Assembly (NCBI RefSeq): GCF_907165205.1
Contig: NC_058193.1
Location: forward strand, 16,939,521-17,003,520
DNA: 64,000 bases
Source: Coccinella septempunctata
Taxonomy: Eukaryota > Arthropoda > Insecta > Coleoptera > Coccinellidae
Direction of reading: 5' to 3'
Below the pieces are notes generated by a model. That model had not been told where the DNA came from and did not search any database. It saw only the letters and a program-made list of their open reading frames with translations. Of the stretch, positions 34,990 through 46,106 are shown in pieces (positions within the stretch are counted from its first letter, which is position 1; every line of letters begins with the position of its first letter). Position numbers and translations under genes: made by a program.

Positions 34990-35760
34990 AATATCGCCAA
35001 GGATGCCTCAGTGGCGGATGATAGCTGTCGTTATGGCTGTGCCACACATGAAACTACCAGCACATCACCGGGGGATGTCAGAAGTTCGCGGGCACGGAGT
35101 ACAAAAATAGACATGATGCCGTTGCCAAGATTCTTCACCAAGAATTGGCACTACAACACCAAATTCTAAGTTCGAAAAACGTTCCTTATTACAATTACCA
35201 TCAGGATGCTGTATTGGAAAATGAACATCACAAGCTCTACTGGGATCGCACGGTTCTCACAGACCGGAAAATAACCCACAATAGACCAGACCCCATATTG
35301 CTCAATAAGGATGAGGACAGAGCACTATTCATCGAAGTGGCGATTCCAAATAATAACAATCTTCTAGATAGGCACACTGAAAAAAATTCAAAGTACAGAG
35401 ATCTCGAGGAACAAACCAGGAGACAGTGGAAGCTGAAAGATATCAAGACCATCCCTATTGTCATATCATCTATAGGCCTGATACCGAAGAAACTACTAGA
35501 GAACTTGAGGAAACTTCAGTTGGACGAAAATATCTATGTAGTCATGCAGAAAGGCGGTACTGCTGGGGACGGCGAGAACTGTACGCAAGTACATGGGAAA
35601 TTCAGAGGAACACTGTCTGCTCCGACAGGAAGTGCGGGTGGAGCAGGAATCCAACCGGCGGAAGGGAGCCGAGGAGCGACTCGGACCCGACCACCACCAC
35701 GAGCCCGAAAACCTGGAAAGGGAAAGGGCAAAATTCATTCATTCAACGGAATTCAATTTT
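34990..35760 (+). pseudogene. C-terminal fragment of a non-LTR retrotransposon with restriction-like endonuclease
   Basis: A zinc-knuckle-like stretch (DDSCRYGCATHE, then in a shifted frame CQKFAGTEYKNRHDAVAKIL) leads into LYWDRTVLTDRKITHNRPD, FIEVAIPNNNNLL and HTEKNSKYRDLEEQ. The CCHC-type knuckle, RPD, (D/E)VA and K..KY pattern resembles the PD-(D/E)xK endonuclease region of R2/R4-like retroelements. It ends with VPIV-type IPIVISSIGLIPKKL. Frameshifts near 35070 and 35560 break it, and the RT domain is absent. The clade is uncertain. Confidence 0.6.
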
Positions 35761-35999
35761 CCTCATGCATGTCACAAGGAAATAGGAACCGTTTTATGTA
35801 AATTTTTCGAAAGGCGGTTCCGAAATTTTCAATTATTTGGAAATTTGTTCAACTCTTTTTCATTTTAATCCTTCAACACCAACTGTGTGTACGTAAGCAA
35901 GTGTTTAAAAGTAGGCAAAGTCGAGCTGTGAATTCTTTTGAAATTACATAATGAATTTAGCTAGAAATCATATAATATTTTGGATAATGTAATTCGTAC

Positions 36000-36215
36000 C
36001 TAAGTGTATTTGCTTCATATGCCTCAAATGCTTCCATGGAGTTATTTCAGTGGCATATACTTTCTCTTTCAGATAATCCCAAAGAAAATTATCCAGGGGC
36101 GTTAGATCCGGGGACCTTGAGGACCATGCCACAGGTCCACCGTTTCCTATTAATCTGTTCGGAAAGTATTCAGATATTGTGTAATGTGTAACTTCTCTAA
36201 ATCAGTGAGACCTGT
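36000..36215 (-). pseudogene. Mariner-like transposase C-terminal fragment
   Basis: The minus strand reads EVTHYTISEYFPNRLIGNGG, then VAWSSRSPDLTPLDNFLWDY and LKEKVYATEI. This is the conserved last part of Tc1/mariner (DDE_3) transposases, including the third catalytic Asp in SPDLTPLD. Neither a start nor the first two Asp motifs are clear. It lies inside element M and could be its decayed transposase. Confidence 0.75.
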
Positions 36216-36659
36216 ACCAACATGCTGGAAGTGAATTCCCCTGATATTCAATTCCTTTAGCCATAGAGTTGAAGTAAATTGAATAAAATTCAAACTGATT
36301 TCTCCTGTTAACCTTTCTTCAAATATGAAGGCTCAATAACTGATTTTGACAGCCTTAATGGGAAGCATAGAACATCTTTTCTTGAATTCAATTAACACAA
36401 ATATTCAATATTTGAAAAAAGCTATATTACGTATTACATTTTCTAGGAGGGTTTATTTCATTTGAATCTAAATTCAGAATGTAATTCCAAAAATATTCAT
36501 ATGTTGGTTGTGTACACCTTTAATCACGTTTTTGCTCACACTCATTGTGAACTGAGGGTTTAAAAGGAAAAAGAGTTGAACAGAATCCAAAAATATTCAA
36601 ATTCAACACAACAAGCAAGTTTTCTGAAAGGCCTGGATGACCAGCATTCACCCTGTATA

Positions 36660-37639
36660 GCTATTCATTCCCAAGGAACTTCTTCACAAATTTATACTGA
36701 GGACTGAGGGTAATTTTAAGGATTATCATTTTCCGACAGAACTATTATACGGGTAAAGAAATATGTTTGATTTGAGGCAATTATATTTTCAATCTTCATG
36801 ACTGATTTGTTCCTTTTTTGGGGAGCCTAGAGCCTAGATAGCAGTTAATGGTATGGTGAATGTTAATATAAAATTTGCCTCAGGTGGTTTCGATTCAAGT
36901 TTCATTTCGACCAGCCGTATGTCATTCTCAGTGAAGATAATTGTGTTTTTCAAGTAATTTGAAGTAGCGTGTTTGATTTTTGGCTGTGGGGTTGTTTGAA
37001 GTGACAGGTTTATAGACATAAGCGTACAATCACCGAACCAACTGGAATTATTTCAAGAACTGAAAGAAATAGTTCTCGAGTTAATTGCGGAGCCACCTGA
37101 AACAAGTACTCGAAAAATTGCCCACATATTGAATGAAAGCAACTTTATTTGAAATTCTTAAAGAAATCAGTTTCATGTGTGATCTAGTACAGTGACTCTA
37201 ATAAGAGAGTGGCGAGTGTGGCGACAATACTTGTGGTCTCGTCTTTCATTATTAGTTCCGTTTTTGCAATAATATGGCGGATTATGTGAAGTGACGTGAA
37301 CGGACCAATTGACCCAATCCGTCATCTTCTATATTAGTAGGGGAGGTAGCATACTTTTTTAGTGATTTGATACCGCATGAAATTCATTTTGGGGGAAGAT
37401 GTTCAAGTATCATGAAAGTGGACGTCAGTCGCCGCGCCAATGGTGGCGACGTGTTAAAGTTGCCGAAAAAGAAAATTTTTCAAATGATTTGATACCGCAC
37501 CCAAATACGTAATATGATTGTCCAGATCATTATGAATTGGAATATAACCGTCAGCTGCATAAGCGATGGTGGATTATACCACAGCCCTTTTAAACATGTG
37601 TTAAGAGGGCTGTGATTATACGTCATAGCCGCGTGTATG
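36660..37639. other. TPST intron, no clear element
   Basis: No gene seen. GATTTGATACCGCA occurs twice as a direct repeat (~37365 and ~37486). Confidence 0.4.
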
Positions 37640-37641
37640 TA

Positions 37642-38400
37642 CAGGCTGGGCAAAATTCGTTGTCTACTGTGGGGATCTCGAGAACTATAGCAGCTGGAAG
37701 AAAACGGATGAGACACATTTTCGAGCTCTTTTTTCATGACTAATCCAAAAACAGAATCGGCCTTTCATTCTTAGATTTCGAGTTATAAACAAAAATTGAG
37801 ATTTTGACGATTCCGTTCTCATAACTTTTTTGTCTTTGAAGTTACAGATCTGAAAGTTAAACCGTCATACCGCCGTTTTCAATAATCCTATCTATCCATT
37901 GTTTCAGTTACTGAAGATAGAAAATGCATGTGATTTCGTTTCTATGATCTATCTGTAGATATATTTTAGAATGGTTGCCAATGGTTACTAATCGTCAGTA
38001 AGTGAAACAATGGATAGATAGGTTTATTGAAAACGGCCGTTAGGCACTTTCATACGTAGAATCTACTGACAAAAGATTTTTTTCCAATTCAAAAATAAAA
38101 AATTCAATAAAAGTTTGCATTTAAAAAAATGAAAATTCACTAACGATTCGAAATGAAAAAATATTTTGAGCTCATTAGTGGATTCTACGTAAAAAAGTGC
38201 CTGTAAAAGATTCAAGTTTCAGGTTTGTAATTTAAAGACAAAAAAGTTATGAAAACTCAAAAACGAAGTATCGTAGAGGGCTGAGGTTTTCACCATTCTA
38301 TGTTTCTTCGAAAATGAGCTGGGAAATGTGTCATCCGTTTTCTTCTAGCTGCTATAGTTCTCGAGATCCTCTCAATAGACAACGAATTTTGCCCACCCTG
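37642..38400. mobile_element. Palindromic MITE (L) with TACAGG/CCTGTA ends
   Basis: CAGGCTGGGCAAAATTCGTT at the left mirrors AACGAATTTTGCCCACCCTG at the right for ~100 bp, to GAAAACGGATGA. A second inverted pair inside (AACAATGGATAGATAGG) spans ~37880-37910 and ~38005-38030. TA flanks both ends. Non-coding. Confidence 0.75.
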
Positions 38401-38787
38401 TACTCGACCAAATTGAAAAAAAAAAGTCATTTGATATCGCAGGAATTTCATAGAACTGACTCTTTATACCTCGAAACGAATAAAAAGCATGGTGAGCTGC
38501 ATCTTCAACGGTGGAAAGACCGTCAGTCAGCGTCCTAAAAATGCGCGCGTTAAGTGCAACGGAGCGTTTATAATTTATACTGAAAATGAATTGGCGGTCC
38601 TTGCCAACAGAATCATTTGGCGGATCATAATTCACATGTAAATAGTCTGCTTTCTTTAGAAAAGGAAAAAAAGTCTTTCAATATTATAAGTGGATCAGAA
38701 TCTTATAAAGAAGCCTTCACAGACTTCGAAAGTGGAATATTGAGCAACCTAAGAAAATAATTTCAGAACGTGTGTGTGCAGAATATA

Positions 38788-40651
38788 CAGGATATACCGG
38801 ATGAGATGGGAAGCATTTTAATGTGAGGATCTTAGAGGATCACGAAAAAGCCCCATATGTAGTATCTAAGAGTTCTAAATTCTGATTTACAGGGTGTTTT
38901 TCACCTGAACGGAATCACCGATTTATACGAAATTTTGGAATAAATATAGCTTCCATGAGGTTCCAGAAAACTGCATCAAATATAATTCGATTTGTAAAAC
39001 CGTATCACATAAATTTGGACAATTCTATAACCTCGTTCATATCCCTCTGCATCTAATAGATTCTAATAAGATCGTCATGTTATAATAGAACCGAATAAAT
39101 TAATATTGAAATATGAAACATAAGATGAATTTTTCAAAAGAATCACAATTCTCAGAAATGTTTATTCCAAAATCATAACCAGAAATAAATAAAATTCTCT
39201 GGCAGATGCTTAAAGTTGAAAGACGGACTAATATGCTTAGAGGTGTTTCACGTGATTGAAATTTTTTTTTCCAATGGGTCACTTTCCCTTTTCCCAAAAA
39301 GCTATTAGCATTTTCATCAGACTCAAAGCTTTCTGAACTATACTCTATTCAATTTTATTTTAGCACTCGGTTGTCCATGAAATAATTTTCTCAAGTTCTT
39401 GTAACTAGAACGGAGTAAGGTTGGCGCTCATGAAATGTCGTTAATATCAGAGACCCTTTCTCTATGACTAATATCAATTAGATAATAAATCCCAAAAATG
39501 CCGAAAGTGATTGAATAAGAGAGAAGACAGGGTTTCAGGAAGTGCTATTTAGAATTCAGGTCCGCTCATTCAAATAGTAACCCTGATATTTCAAAATCCA
39601 AAATATTATAATGACTCGAGAATTTCCTTCTATTGGGAGACCCAAAAAAGGGGTGGTATTTGAAAATTTCATTTTAGGATGCTCGAATGCGAAAAGTTAC
39701 TACAGGATTTTCGATGAGTGTCATCGTAGAATAAGTTCCAGAAAATTAATTTTTCTATTTGCCATTCGACTTGTCCTATACATTTTAAATGTAAATGAAT
39801 GGGATCGACAAATATATGATTATTAATAAAAACGACATTATATAATTTTTATTATATCAGCGTATTAAAAATAAACAGCCATAAATACGAGCCAGTTGTC
39901 CTGTTAATTGTTAATTCATGTGAAATTTTTGTTGAAGGTGATGAAGTTCCTCTTGCCTTGAAACTTCCTTTAATTCTCTTGACTTTCATGGATGCTTTTG
40001 ACGATTTTTGTTGAAGAATATTTGACATTCTTGTAATTCTCCGTTAATTTCTTCGAGAAATACCCATTCTCAACTACTTCATCGTATGCATTTCATTTTT
40101 GGGAAGAATTTTTTGAATTGAACAACTGATGTAAAGTCTTCAGCCTTTAGTCAAAGAAGATAATCAACATTAACTCTCCTCAAGCTTCTGCATATTATGT
40201 ATTATGTGTCAATATTGCAATTTTCTTTCATAGCGAAAATAAATATATTTGAAAACTGATACTAGATTTGGTATGCCTTCAATATCAGACTTTTATGTAA
40301 AATGGACAACATAGCGCTGATTTAAAACTCAAAAATATTTTGACAATCATGAAATTCATTTCACAGAGTGATTTAGCGAACCTTAAGAAACTGTTCAAAT
40401 TTATGTGATACGGTCTTGAAGATCGAATTATATTCCATTGTCATCTTCAGGAACCTCATGTAAGCTATCTTCATTCAAAAATTCGGATAAATCGGTGATT
40501 CCGTTCAGGAGATAGAGTGTTTTTAATTTCCATTCAAATTTGAAAAACAACCTGTAAATCAGAATCTAGAACTCCTAGATACTACAGGCGGGGGTTTTTC
40601 GTGATCCTCTATGTGTTCTCCATATGTTTCCCATCTTATCCGAGACACCTG
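38788..40651. mobile_element. DNA element (K) with ~250-bp inverted ends, interrupted by family J
   Basis: CAGGATATACCGGATGAGAT at the left mirrors ATCTTATCCGAGACACCTG at the right. The mirror match continues through GGATCACGAAAAA, GAACGGAATCACCGATTTAT and TATGTGATACGGT-type stretches for about 250 bp. TA flanks both. The interior is a family J MITE (39339-40345), so K was the older resident. Confidence 0.7.
39339..40345. mobile_element. ~1-kb MITE, family J copy 2, nested in K
   Basis: It is the reverse complement of the copy at 32014-33025 over most of its length (for example TTGGGAGACCC and CAGCCATAAATACGAGCCAG). The left end TTTTATTTTAGCACTCGG is intact; the right end is lost or diverged near 40345. 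Confidence 0.65.
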
Positions 40652-40782
40652 TATATGTGAGACTTCATTTTGTATTTAAAAATAAATACCTATTTCAGAG
40701 CATGGTTACAATACTCTTAGAGAGAATCTTCTATTTTCTTCATATCGCTTGACACTTTTTGAGAAAAGTCCATATTATATGT

Positions 40783-40926
40783 ATGGATATTAAGTTCTAT
40801 AACAGAAATGATAAGCAGTTGAAAATTGTAAGGTCGGAAGAACAATTCAAGCTGAAATTGGAGCAATTTCTGATAAATCTTGAACTCTACAGTATCGAAG
40901 AATTTATGAAAGGTAATTTTAATTAA
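40783..40926 (+). pseudogene. Possible C-terminal tail of a non-LTR reverse transcriptase
   Basis: A 47-codon frame, ATG to TAA, reads KFYNRNDKQLKIVRSEEQF, KLKLEQFLIN, YSIEEFMK. A pattern of FYN..., KLK.FL and YS(I/V)EEF just before the stop is common at the end of insect LINE ORF2 proteins. No RT core is attached. An FADDS-coding word near 41150 on the same strand may be another scrap. Confidence 0.35.
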
Positions 40927-42065
40927 ATAAGAATGTATTATTATTGCATCAGTTTTTAGTGAGAAGTTATGTTTCTGATGTGACGTTAATTTTGTGTTGC
41001 TTCTGCTGTTTGTAAAAGGAAATTTAATCTGGAATAAAGAAGAATAGAATTAAATTGAACTGACAATAGTTAACAATAAACTGCGGGTTACCTTTAAAAT
41101 ACTTGAATTGAATGGACCTCATTCTCAAGTCAAGCTTTGCTTTGCCGACGACAGTATAGGTAGATGAGTCTTTGGTATACAAATTTGAAGAAGCCGTTTG
41201 ATACGGATTTGAGCGCTACTTACTCGAATTGATTCGTTTCGAAATGGGCTCGATCTATACTGATTGCCGAATTACCATTCTTCAATCAGCTCATTCAGTG
41301 TTTTCTCCTCAACGTAATTTTCACGTGAAATATCGTCCAATTTTCATTCAAAATAATGAACTCACTCAGTGCTAGGTATAAAATCATATATATTCAGCTA
41401 AGGAAAATATCACTTCAAATTTACGAGGTTCGAGAAGTGGGGTAATACAAAACTAATTACATTTACGAACTGGGAATTTCACACAGAGCAATGTGAATTC
41501 AGAACGAAATAATTAAATGCGGAACAGCCTGAAACTGAGCAATCGGTTCATATTCCCTACTTATGACTACGTAATGAAATATTCAGGATAACGGAGACAA
41601 ATGAACATTTTCTTTCTGATTTTTTATACACAGGTAGAGTCTTCGGCTCATGAATATATTTCGACCTCCCCTCACATAAAACACTTTTTCATCCACTATA
41701 CAAGGTGTATCAAGTTCGAGGGCCTTTTAGACGTTTCTGGAGAACTGGACTTCTTGAAATCTGAAAATTTGGATCATGATATTGTTCGACATTATCCAAT
41801 TGAGCTGAAATCGAGGCTAAAATATTCTTGAAGCCTAAGCACTTTCAGTTATACTGGGAATGAACGTAAATTTTTCAAAAAAAATTTTTTTTTACTTTTT
41901 CTTTCCTGATATGATTTGAACAGAAATTCATTCGAAAGAAATATATTCGAAATTGAATACTCTATCATATCAGAAACGAAAAAATAGAAAAAAAAAATTT
42001 TTCAAAAATTTATTTCCAATACCTGAAAGTGCTCACGCTTCAAGAATATTTTGGCTCAGTAGATA

Positions 42066-42098
42066 ATAATAATAATAATAATATATAATAATATAGTT
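42066..42098 (+). repeat. (AAT)n microsatellite, 3' tail of the retrotransposon
   Basis: AATAATAATAATAATAATAT-type run at the 3' terminus of the minus-strand element. It marks the insertion end. Confidence 0.85.
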
Positions 42099-42300
42099 TA
42101 TTCTGAAAACTACAGGATAAACATCTTTCACAGAGGCGTAAAAGCCTGTACGTGAGAAATATTTCAACCAAAATAATTTACAGTATCCTCAATAATGTTA
42201 GACTAACTTGGAAAAGTTTCTGAGCGTCATTTAAAGATATTGTTCCATTTTGTGGGTGATCAAAATTTTGTCTTCATTTACTGCTTACTTTGTTGTGATA

Positions 42301-45210
42301 TCATTGTTGTTTTATAAACATGTCAAAGAAGCTTCTTCCTTTTTCGAATATCCACTTCTTCATTTCTTTCTTATGGCTATAGGAGTTCTTAATTGTTCTC
42401 AGTTTTTCAGGAGTGATGGAATGTAGGCGGGGTCCTAGATACGTATAACATCTTTGTCCTATGCGTTTCTCGGCTCTAGGAACAAGATATTGATTTATTT
42501 TATTTCTTGTCTCATAATCATGTTGATGTTTCGAAATATGTAGTTTCCCTGACCTTATAATGAGAAGCATCTCTAGGGCAAACAATTGATGGGGGTCCAT
42601 AATTCTGGACATCTTGTATAGTTCGTCCGATGGAAAGAGAAGTGGCCTTTCGTAAATGATCCGCAATATCCACTTTTGGATAACCTCAATTCTTTTGATT
42701 TGGTTGTCATATGCTCCTCCCCATCCAATTATTCCGTATTTTATTTGTGATTGGCATAGGGCGAAGTAGATCTGTCTTAAGTTTGCTATATTCAAATATT
42801 TTTTGAGGTATCTGAACTTAGGAAGTAAATATCTTAGTTTTTTTACCAAGTTTTCAATGTGTTTGTCCCATCTGAGTTGTCGGTCTATTGTGACCCCTAA
42901 GTATTTTATATGTTCGGCTTCAGGAATTAAAGTATCTTTGTCAACCTCAATATTACCCATCATTGGAAGACCCGATTGATAAGAAGAAAACGGTAGATAT
43001 TTTGTTTTTTCTAAATTGATGGTTAGCTTGTTTTCTTGAAACCACTGTTTTATCCTGAGGAGATCTTTTTCGGCCTCTAACTTCAATTTCCCCCAACTCT
43101 CGGCTTCATACAATACTGCAGTATCGTCTGCGAAGCTGATAACCTCTCCTTTTTTCTTCATTAGTAGTAGACTGTTCACATAAATCGTGAATAGTATTGG
43201 CCCTAAGACTGTTCCTTGTGGTATTCCAAATTCAACCGTCTTCTTTTCACTATTGTGGTCTTGTAATTTGACATATTGTGTTCGGTGTAATAAGTAACTT
43301 CTGATAAGATCATATGCTTTTCCCCTAAAGCCGATTAGATGGAGTTTTCGGAGAAGTTTTACATGAGAGATGGTATCAAAAGCTTTCGCCAGATCTATAA
43401 AAACACATAAACCTACTTTACCACTATCTAGCCAGTTATATGCAGTTCCTGTTATTCTTCTGATCGCATCTTCCGCTGATTTACCAGCTCTAAAACCGAA
43501 TTGATTATCTGATAAAATTTTGTTTTTTTCTAAAAAATTAAGGATACGAGCTTTCAATATTTTTTCTATAATCTTAGCTACATTGGATGTTAGGCAAATC
43601 GGTCTGTAGTTCGATAGGTTGCTTTCCTCCCCTGACTTGAGAAATGGCTTGATTATACCTATTTTTAAAACACTCGGAAACTGTCCAGTTTGGAAGCATT
43701 TGTTAACCAGGAGCATGAGAGGTTCTGATATTTCATCCTGGATGTTTTTTAAGAGTTCATTCCTTATACCGTCATCCCCAGGTGCACTTTCATTCTTCAA
43801 CTCCATTATCATCTGCTTTATTTCACTCTTACAAGTTGGGAACAGAAATAATGTTTTATTGGAATAGACTTCTCCTTCCTCCCGCGTTTGAACTTCTTTC
43901 ACCTTCTCGGCCAGGTTTTTTCCAACTTTACTGAAGTATTCACTAAATTCCTCCACTATATCCTCCTTTCTTGTAAGTACTTGTCCTGTCGAATCCCTGA
44001 TCATCTTAATTTCCTTATCAGTTCTCGATTTGCCACATAGTTCATCCACGCACGCCCATAAAGATTTGGCTTTCGTAGTTTTACCAATGATTTTGTCATT
44101 TATGTAGTTTTTTTTCGCTGTTATAATCAATTTTTGTAAAACATTGCGATATTTGGAGTACTGCAGCCTTAACTCAGTATTATATTGGTCTTTCATCAGT
44201 TCTTTGTATAACCTATTTTTTTTATTTATTGCCGTCAGAAGACCATTAGTGATCCATTTTTCTTTCCCTGATTTTCTGTTTGTAAGTTTTATTTTCGTTG
44301 AGTGTTTTTCTGTGTATCGCCTTATTATGTCAATAAAATCTTCCGTGAAAGAATTCACATCTCCTTCTCTGATGAGTTCGTTCCAGTTGACTAGACCTAG
44401 TTCATTTCTCAATTCAGGATAATTTATATATGTTTTGAAACAGTCGGCCTTTTTCTTTTGTGTATTTTTGAAATCAAGACTTAATAAAGTTGTATAATGA
44501 TCTGTTATATCCGTACGGATAATGTATCCTCTATTCTGATCTATTACAGGATGATGACAGTTCAGGAAGAAGTGATCCAAGCAACTACCACTGGAAGGTC
44601 TGGTCACATCGTTTATGTAGGATTTAAATCCAAAAGAACTTAACATGTTCATATATTCTTCAATATTTTCATCATTCCCTAAAATATTAATGTTGATATC
44701 GCCCACAATTACATGGTAATCGCATGATCTAGTCCCCTCGATGTAGCTCAGCAACTCTCTATTGAAACTTTTTATACATACCTTCGGCGAACGATATATT
44801 CCAGTTATTTTTACTGTCTGCTTTGGTAGTTTAAGATCCAATTCTATGACATTTTGTTCTCCTACAGGTATTATTTTGTGACTATATTGTATGTCTTCTC
44901 TGACGTAAACAATAACGCCGTCATTCCTATTGTAGTTCCCGTTGTTATACACACATGAATATCCTTTTATCTTGAAAAGTTCCAAGTCCGGTACCCTGAA
45001 AGTTTCTGTCAATACAATAACTTGAAAATCTCCGGAATACTCCCCCAGCAAAAGCTTGAATTCATCAAAATTTTCTTCCATACTCCTTATATTATTATGT
45101 ATTATCTTGAAGTTATCTCTCTCACCCATATAATCATTCAAACCGCCCTTCGGTTCCAAGTATTCAGTCTTATGTGTTATCTCATGGAAATCTCTCAGAA
45201 ACTGATCCAT
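42301..45210 (-). CDS. Non-LTR retrotransposon ORF2: AP-type endonuclease and reverse transcriptase
   Basis: 969 uninterrupted codons. The N-terminal endonuclease/exonuclease/phosphatase domain (~35-255) has IIHNNIRSMEENF, VLTETF (~68), SCLDHFF (~212) and DITDHYTTLL (~240). The reverse transcriptase (~480-750) has NYRPICLTSNVAKIIEKI, FIDLAKAFDTISH, FGIPQGTVLGP and the catalytic FADD (~691). After it come KYLGVTIDRQLRWDKHI, the thumb-like Y.AL.QS...YGI..WG region and a C-terminal tail. No stop or frameshift is seen, so the enzyme could be functional. Long antisense frames here are shadows. Confidence 0.95.
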   Translation of the reverse strand: MDQFLRDFHEITHKTEYLEPKGGLNDYMGERDNFKIIHNNIRSMEENFDEFKLLLGEYSGDFQVIVLTETFRVPDLELFKIKGYSCVYNNGNYNRNDGVIVYVREDIQYSHKIIPVGEQNVIELDLKLPKQTVKITGIYRSPKVCIKSFNRELLSYIEGTRSCDYHVIVGDININILGNDENIEEYMNMLSSFGFKSYINDVTRPSSGSCLDHFFLNCHHPVIDQNRGYIIRTDITDHYTTLLSLDFKNTQKKKADCFKTYINYPELRNELGLVNWNELIREGDVNSFTEDFIDIIRRYTEKHSTKIKLTNRKSGKEKWITNGLLTAINKKNRLYKELMKDQYNTELRLQYSKYRNVLQKLIITAKKNYINDKIIGKTTKAKSLWACVDELCGKSRTDKEIKMIRDSTGQVLTRKEDIVEEFSEYFSKVGKNLAEKVKEVQTREEGEVYSNKTLFLFPTCKSEIKQMIMELKNESAPGDDGIRNELLKNIQDEISEPLMLLVNKCFQTGQFPSVLKIGIIKPFLKSGEESNLSNYRPICLTSNVAKIIEKILKARILNFLEKNKILSDNQFGFRAGKSAEDAIRRITGTAYNWLDSGKVGLCVFIDLAKAFDTISHVKLLRKLHLIGFRGKAYDLIRSYLLHRTQYVKLQDHNSEKKTVEFGIPQGTVLGPILFTIYVNSLLLMKKKGEVISFADDTAVLYEAESWGKLKLEAEKDLLRIKQWFQENKLTINLEKTKYLPFSSYQSGLPMMGNIEVDKDTLIPEAEHIKYLGVTIDRQLRWDKHIENLVKKLRYLLPKFRYLKKYLNIANLRQIYFALCQSQIKYGIIGWGGAYDNQIKRIEVIQKWILRIIYERPLLFPSDELYKMSRIMDPHQLFALEMLLIIRSGKLHISKHQHDYETRNKINQYLVPRAEKRIGQRCYTYLGPRLHSITPEKLRTIKNSYSHKKEMKKWIFEKGRSFFDMFIKQQ

Positions 45211-45340
45211 TTCAAACTAAGAAGAACAAACCACAACAAAAGAAACCCAAAACCAATTTAACAATAAATGATAATTACTTTATTTGAGCAACAATAGACA
45301 AAACAAACAAAAAATAGCTTATCTTCTTCCCAGTCTTGTG

Positions 45341-46106
45341 TTAACCACCTCTCTTGCTTTTGGTTCCCGTGTTACCAGCCTTCTGAGTCTTCCCCGCAAT
45401 TCCTGAAGAACCTGAAGAATGTGATCTCGTTCTCCCAAGCTCCTCAAAGTCTTTCGCTTTATTCAGTACTAGATTTGATATTGAAATTTCCTTATTTATC
45501 TTCGTGTCTTCTCCCTGATGTATGTGTTCGGACTCGGTAACTGTTGGTTTGTGAGAGGCTATGAGGGTCGGATGATCAGGCACGATGATCAATTCCTGGG
45601 TTTTTTCATCTGAGGGATTGGGTTTTTCAATTATATTTTTGGAGATATTCAGAGATTCCTCCGACTCTTCTAAACTTTTTAGTTGTTCGATGGTGTGCTT
45701 TTCACCGTTTACGTATAGACAATCAGATCGTATGAATGCTCTTTGTTTATTGGTTTTCGCTTCAGCCAATTTTTGCCTCAAGAATTTGAAATTTTCGCGA
45801 TCTTCCTCGCATAGGTCCTCGTTAATATAGACTCGAGTGCCTTTGAGTTTCAGCCTATTTTGAATCACCTTTGATTTGGCTAGGTAAGATAAAAATTCAA
45901 TTTTTATCACTGATTTCTTTTTATGGAGCCTGAATATGTTATTCACTTCTAACTCAACCAAGTTTATATTCAGCAGGGAGTTTAATTGAGCAATCACGGA
46001 ATGCACTAGGTCTGCGTTGTCTAGAGCTAGTCCGGTTACAATAATATTGTTCTTAATAGAATTACGTTTAATTTTAAGTAGCTCACTCTCAACTTTACTG
46101 ACTCTT
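45341..46106 (-). CDS. Non-LTR retrotransposon ORF1, 5'-truncated
   Basis: The frame is open from the truncation point (~46106, GRVSKVESELLKIKRNSIKN, then NIIVTGL) to a stop at 45341. A coiled-coil segment is followed by an RRM-like domain (VNNIFRLHKKKSVIKIEFLS, KLKGTRVYINEDL, FKFLRQKLAEAK) and a Ser/Thr/Lys-rich tail. This resembles ORF1 proteins of L1/Jockey-like insect elements that bind the element RNA. It has no start codon of its own; the GTG at 46006 is internal. The missing N-terminus makes the copy incomplete although ORF2 is intact. Confidence 0.75.

Larger units (their letters stand above)
34106..36655. mobile_element. TACAGGGTG-ended DNA element (M), with internal insertions
   Basis: The left end reads CAGGGTGTTTCAAGAGTAGT and the right end, reversed, CAGGGTGAATGCTGGTCATC. 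The two align if ~45 bases are missing at the right: both reach GGTCAT, then a CCTTTCAGAAAA.TT stretch. TA flanks both. It holds a small foldback repeat, a retroelement fragment and a mariner transposase fragment on the minus strand that may be its own. Confidence 0.45.

Noticed and set aside
35145..35801. Gly/Arg/Pro-rich tail (RTRPPPRARKPGKGKGK region) as a novel RNA-binding protein
   Set aside because: It follows a frameshift after the retroelement endonuclease-like region; an alternative frame continues more plausibly, so the tail is out of frame.
41100..41180. A word coding VKLCFADDS, an RT active-site-like motif
   Set aside because: No neighbouring RT motifs in frame; may be a LINE scrap but is too short to call.
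43619..45261. Plus-strand frames of 79-92 codons
   Set aside because: Antisense shadows of the LINE ORF2.
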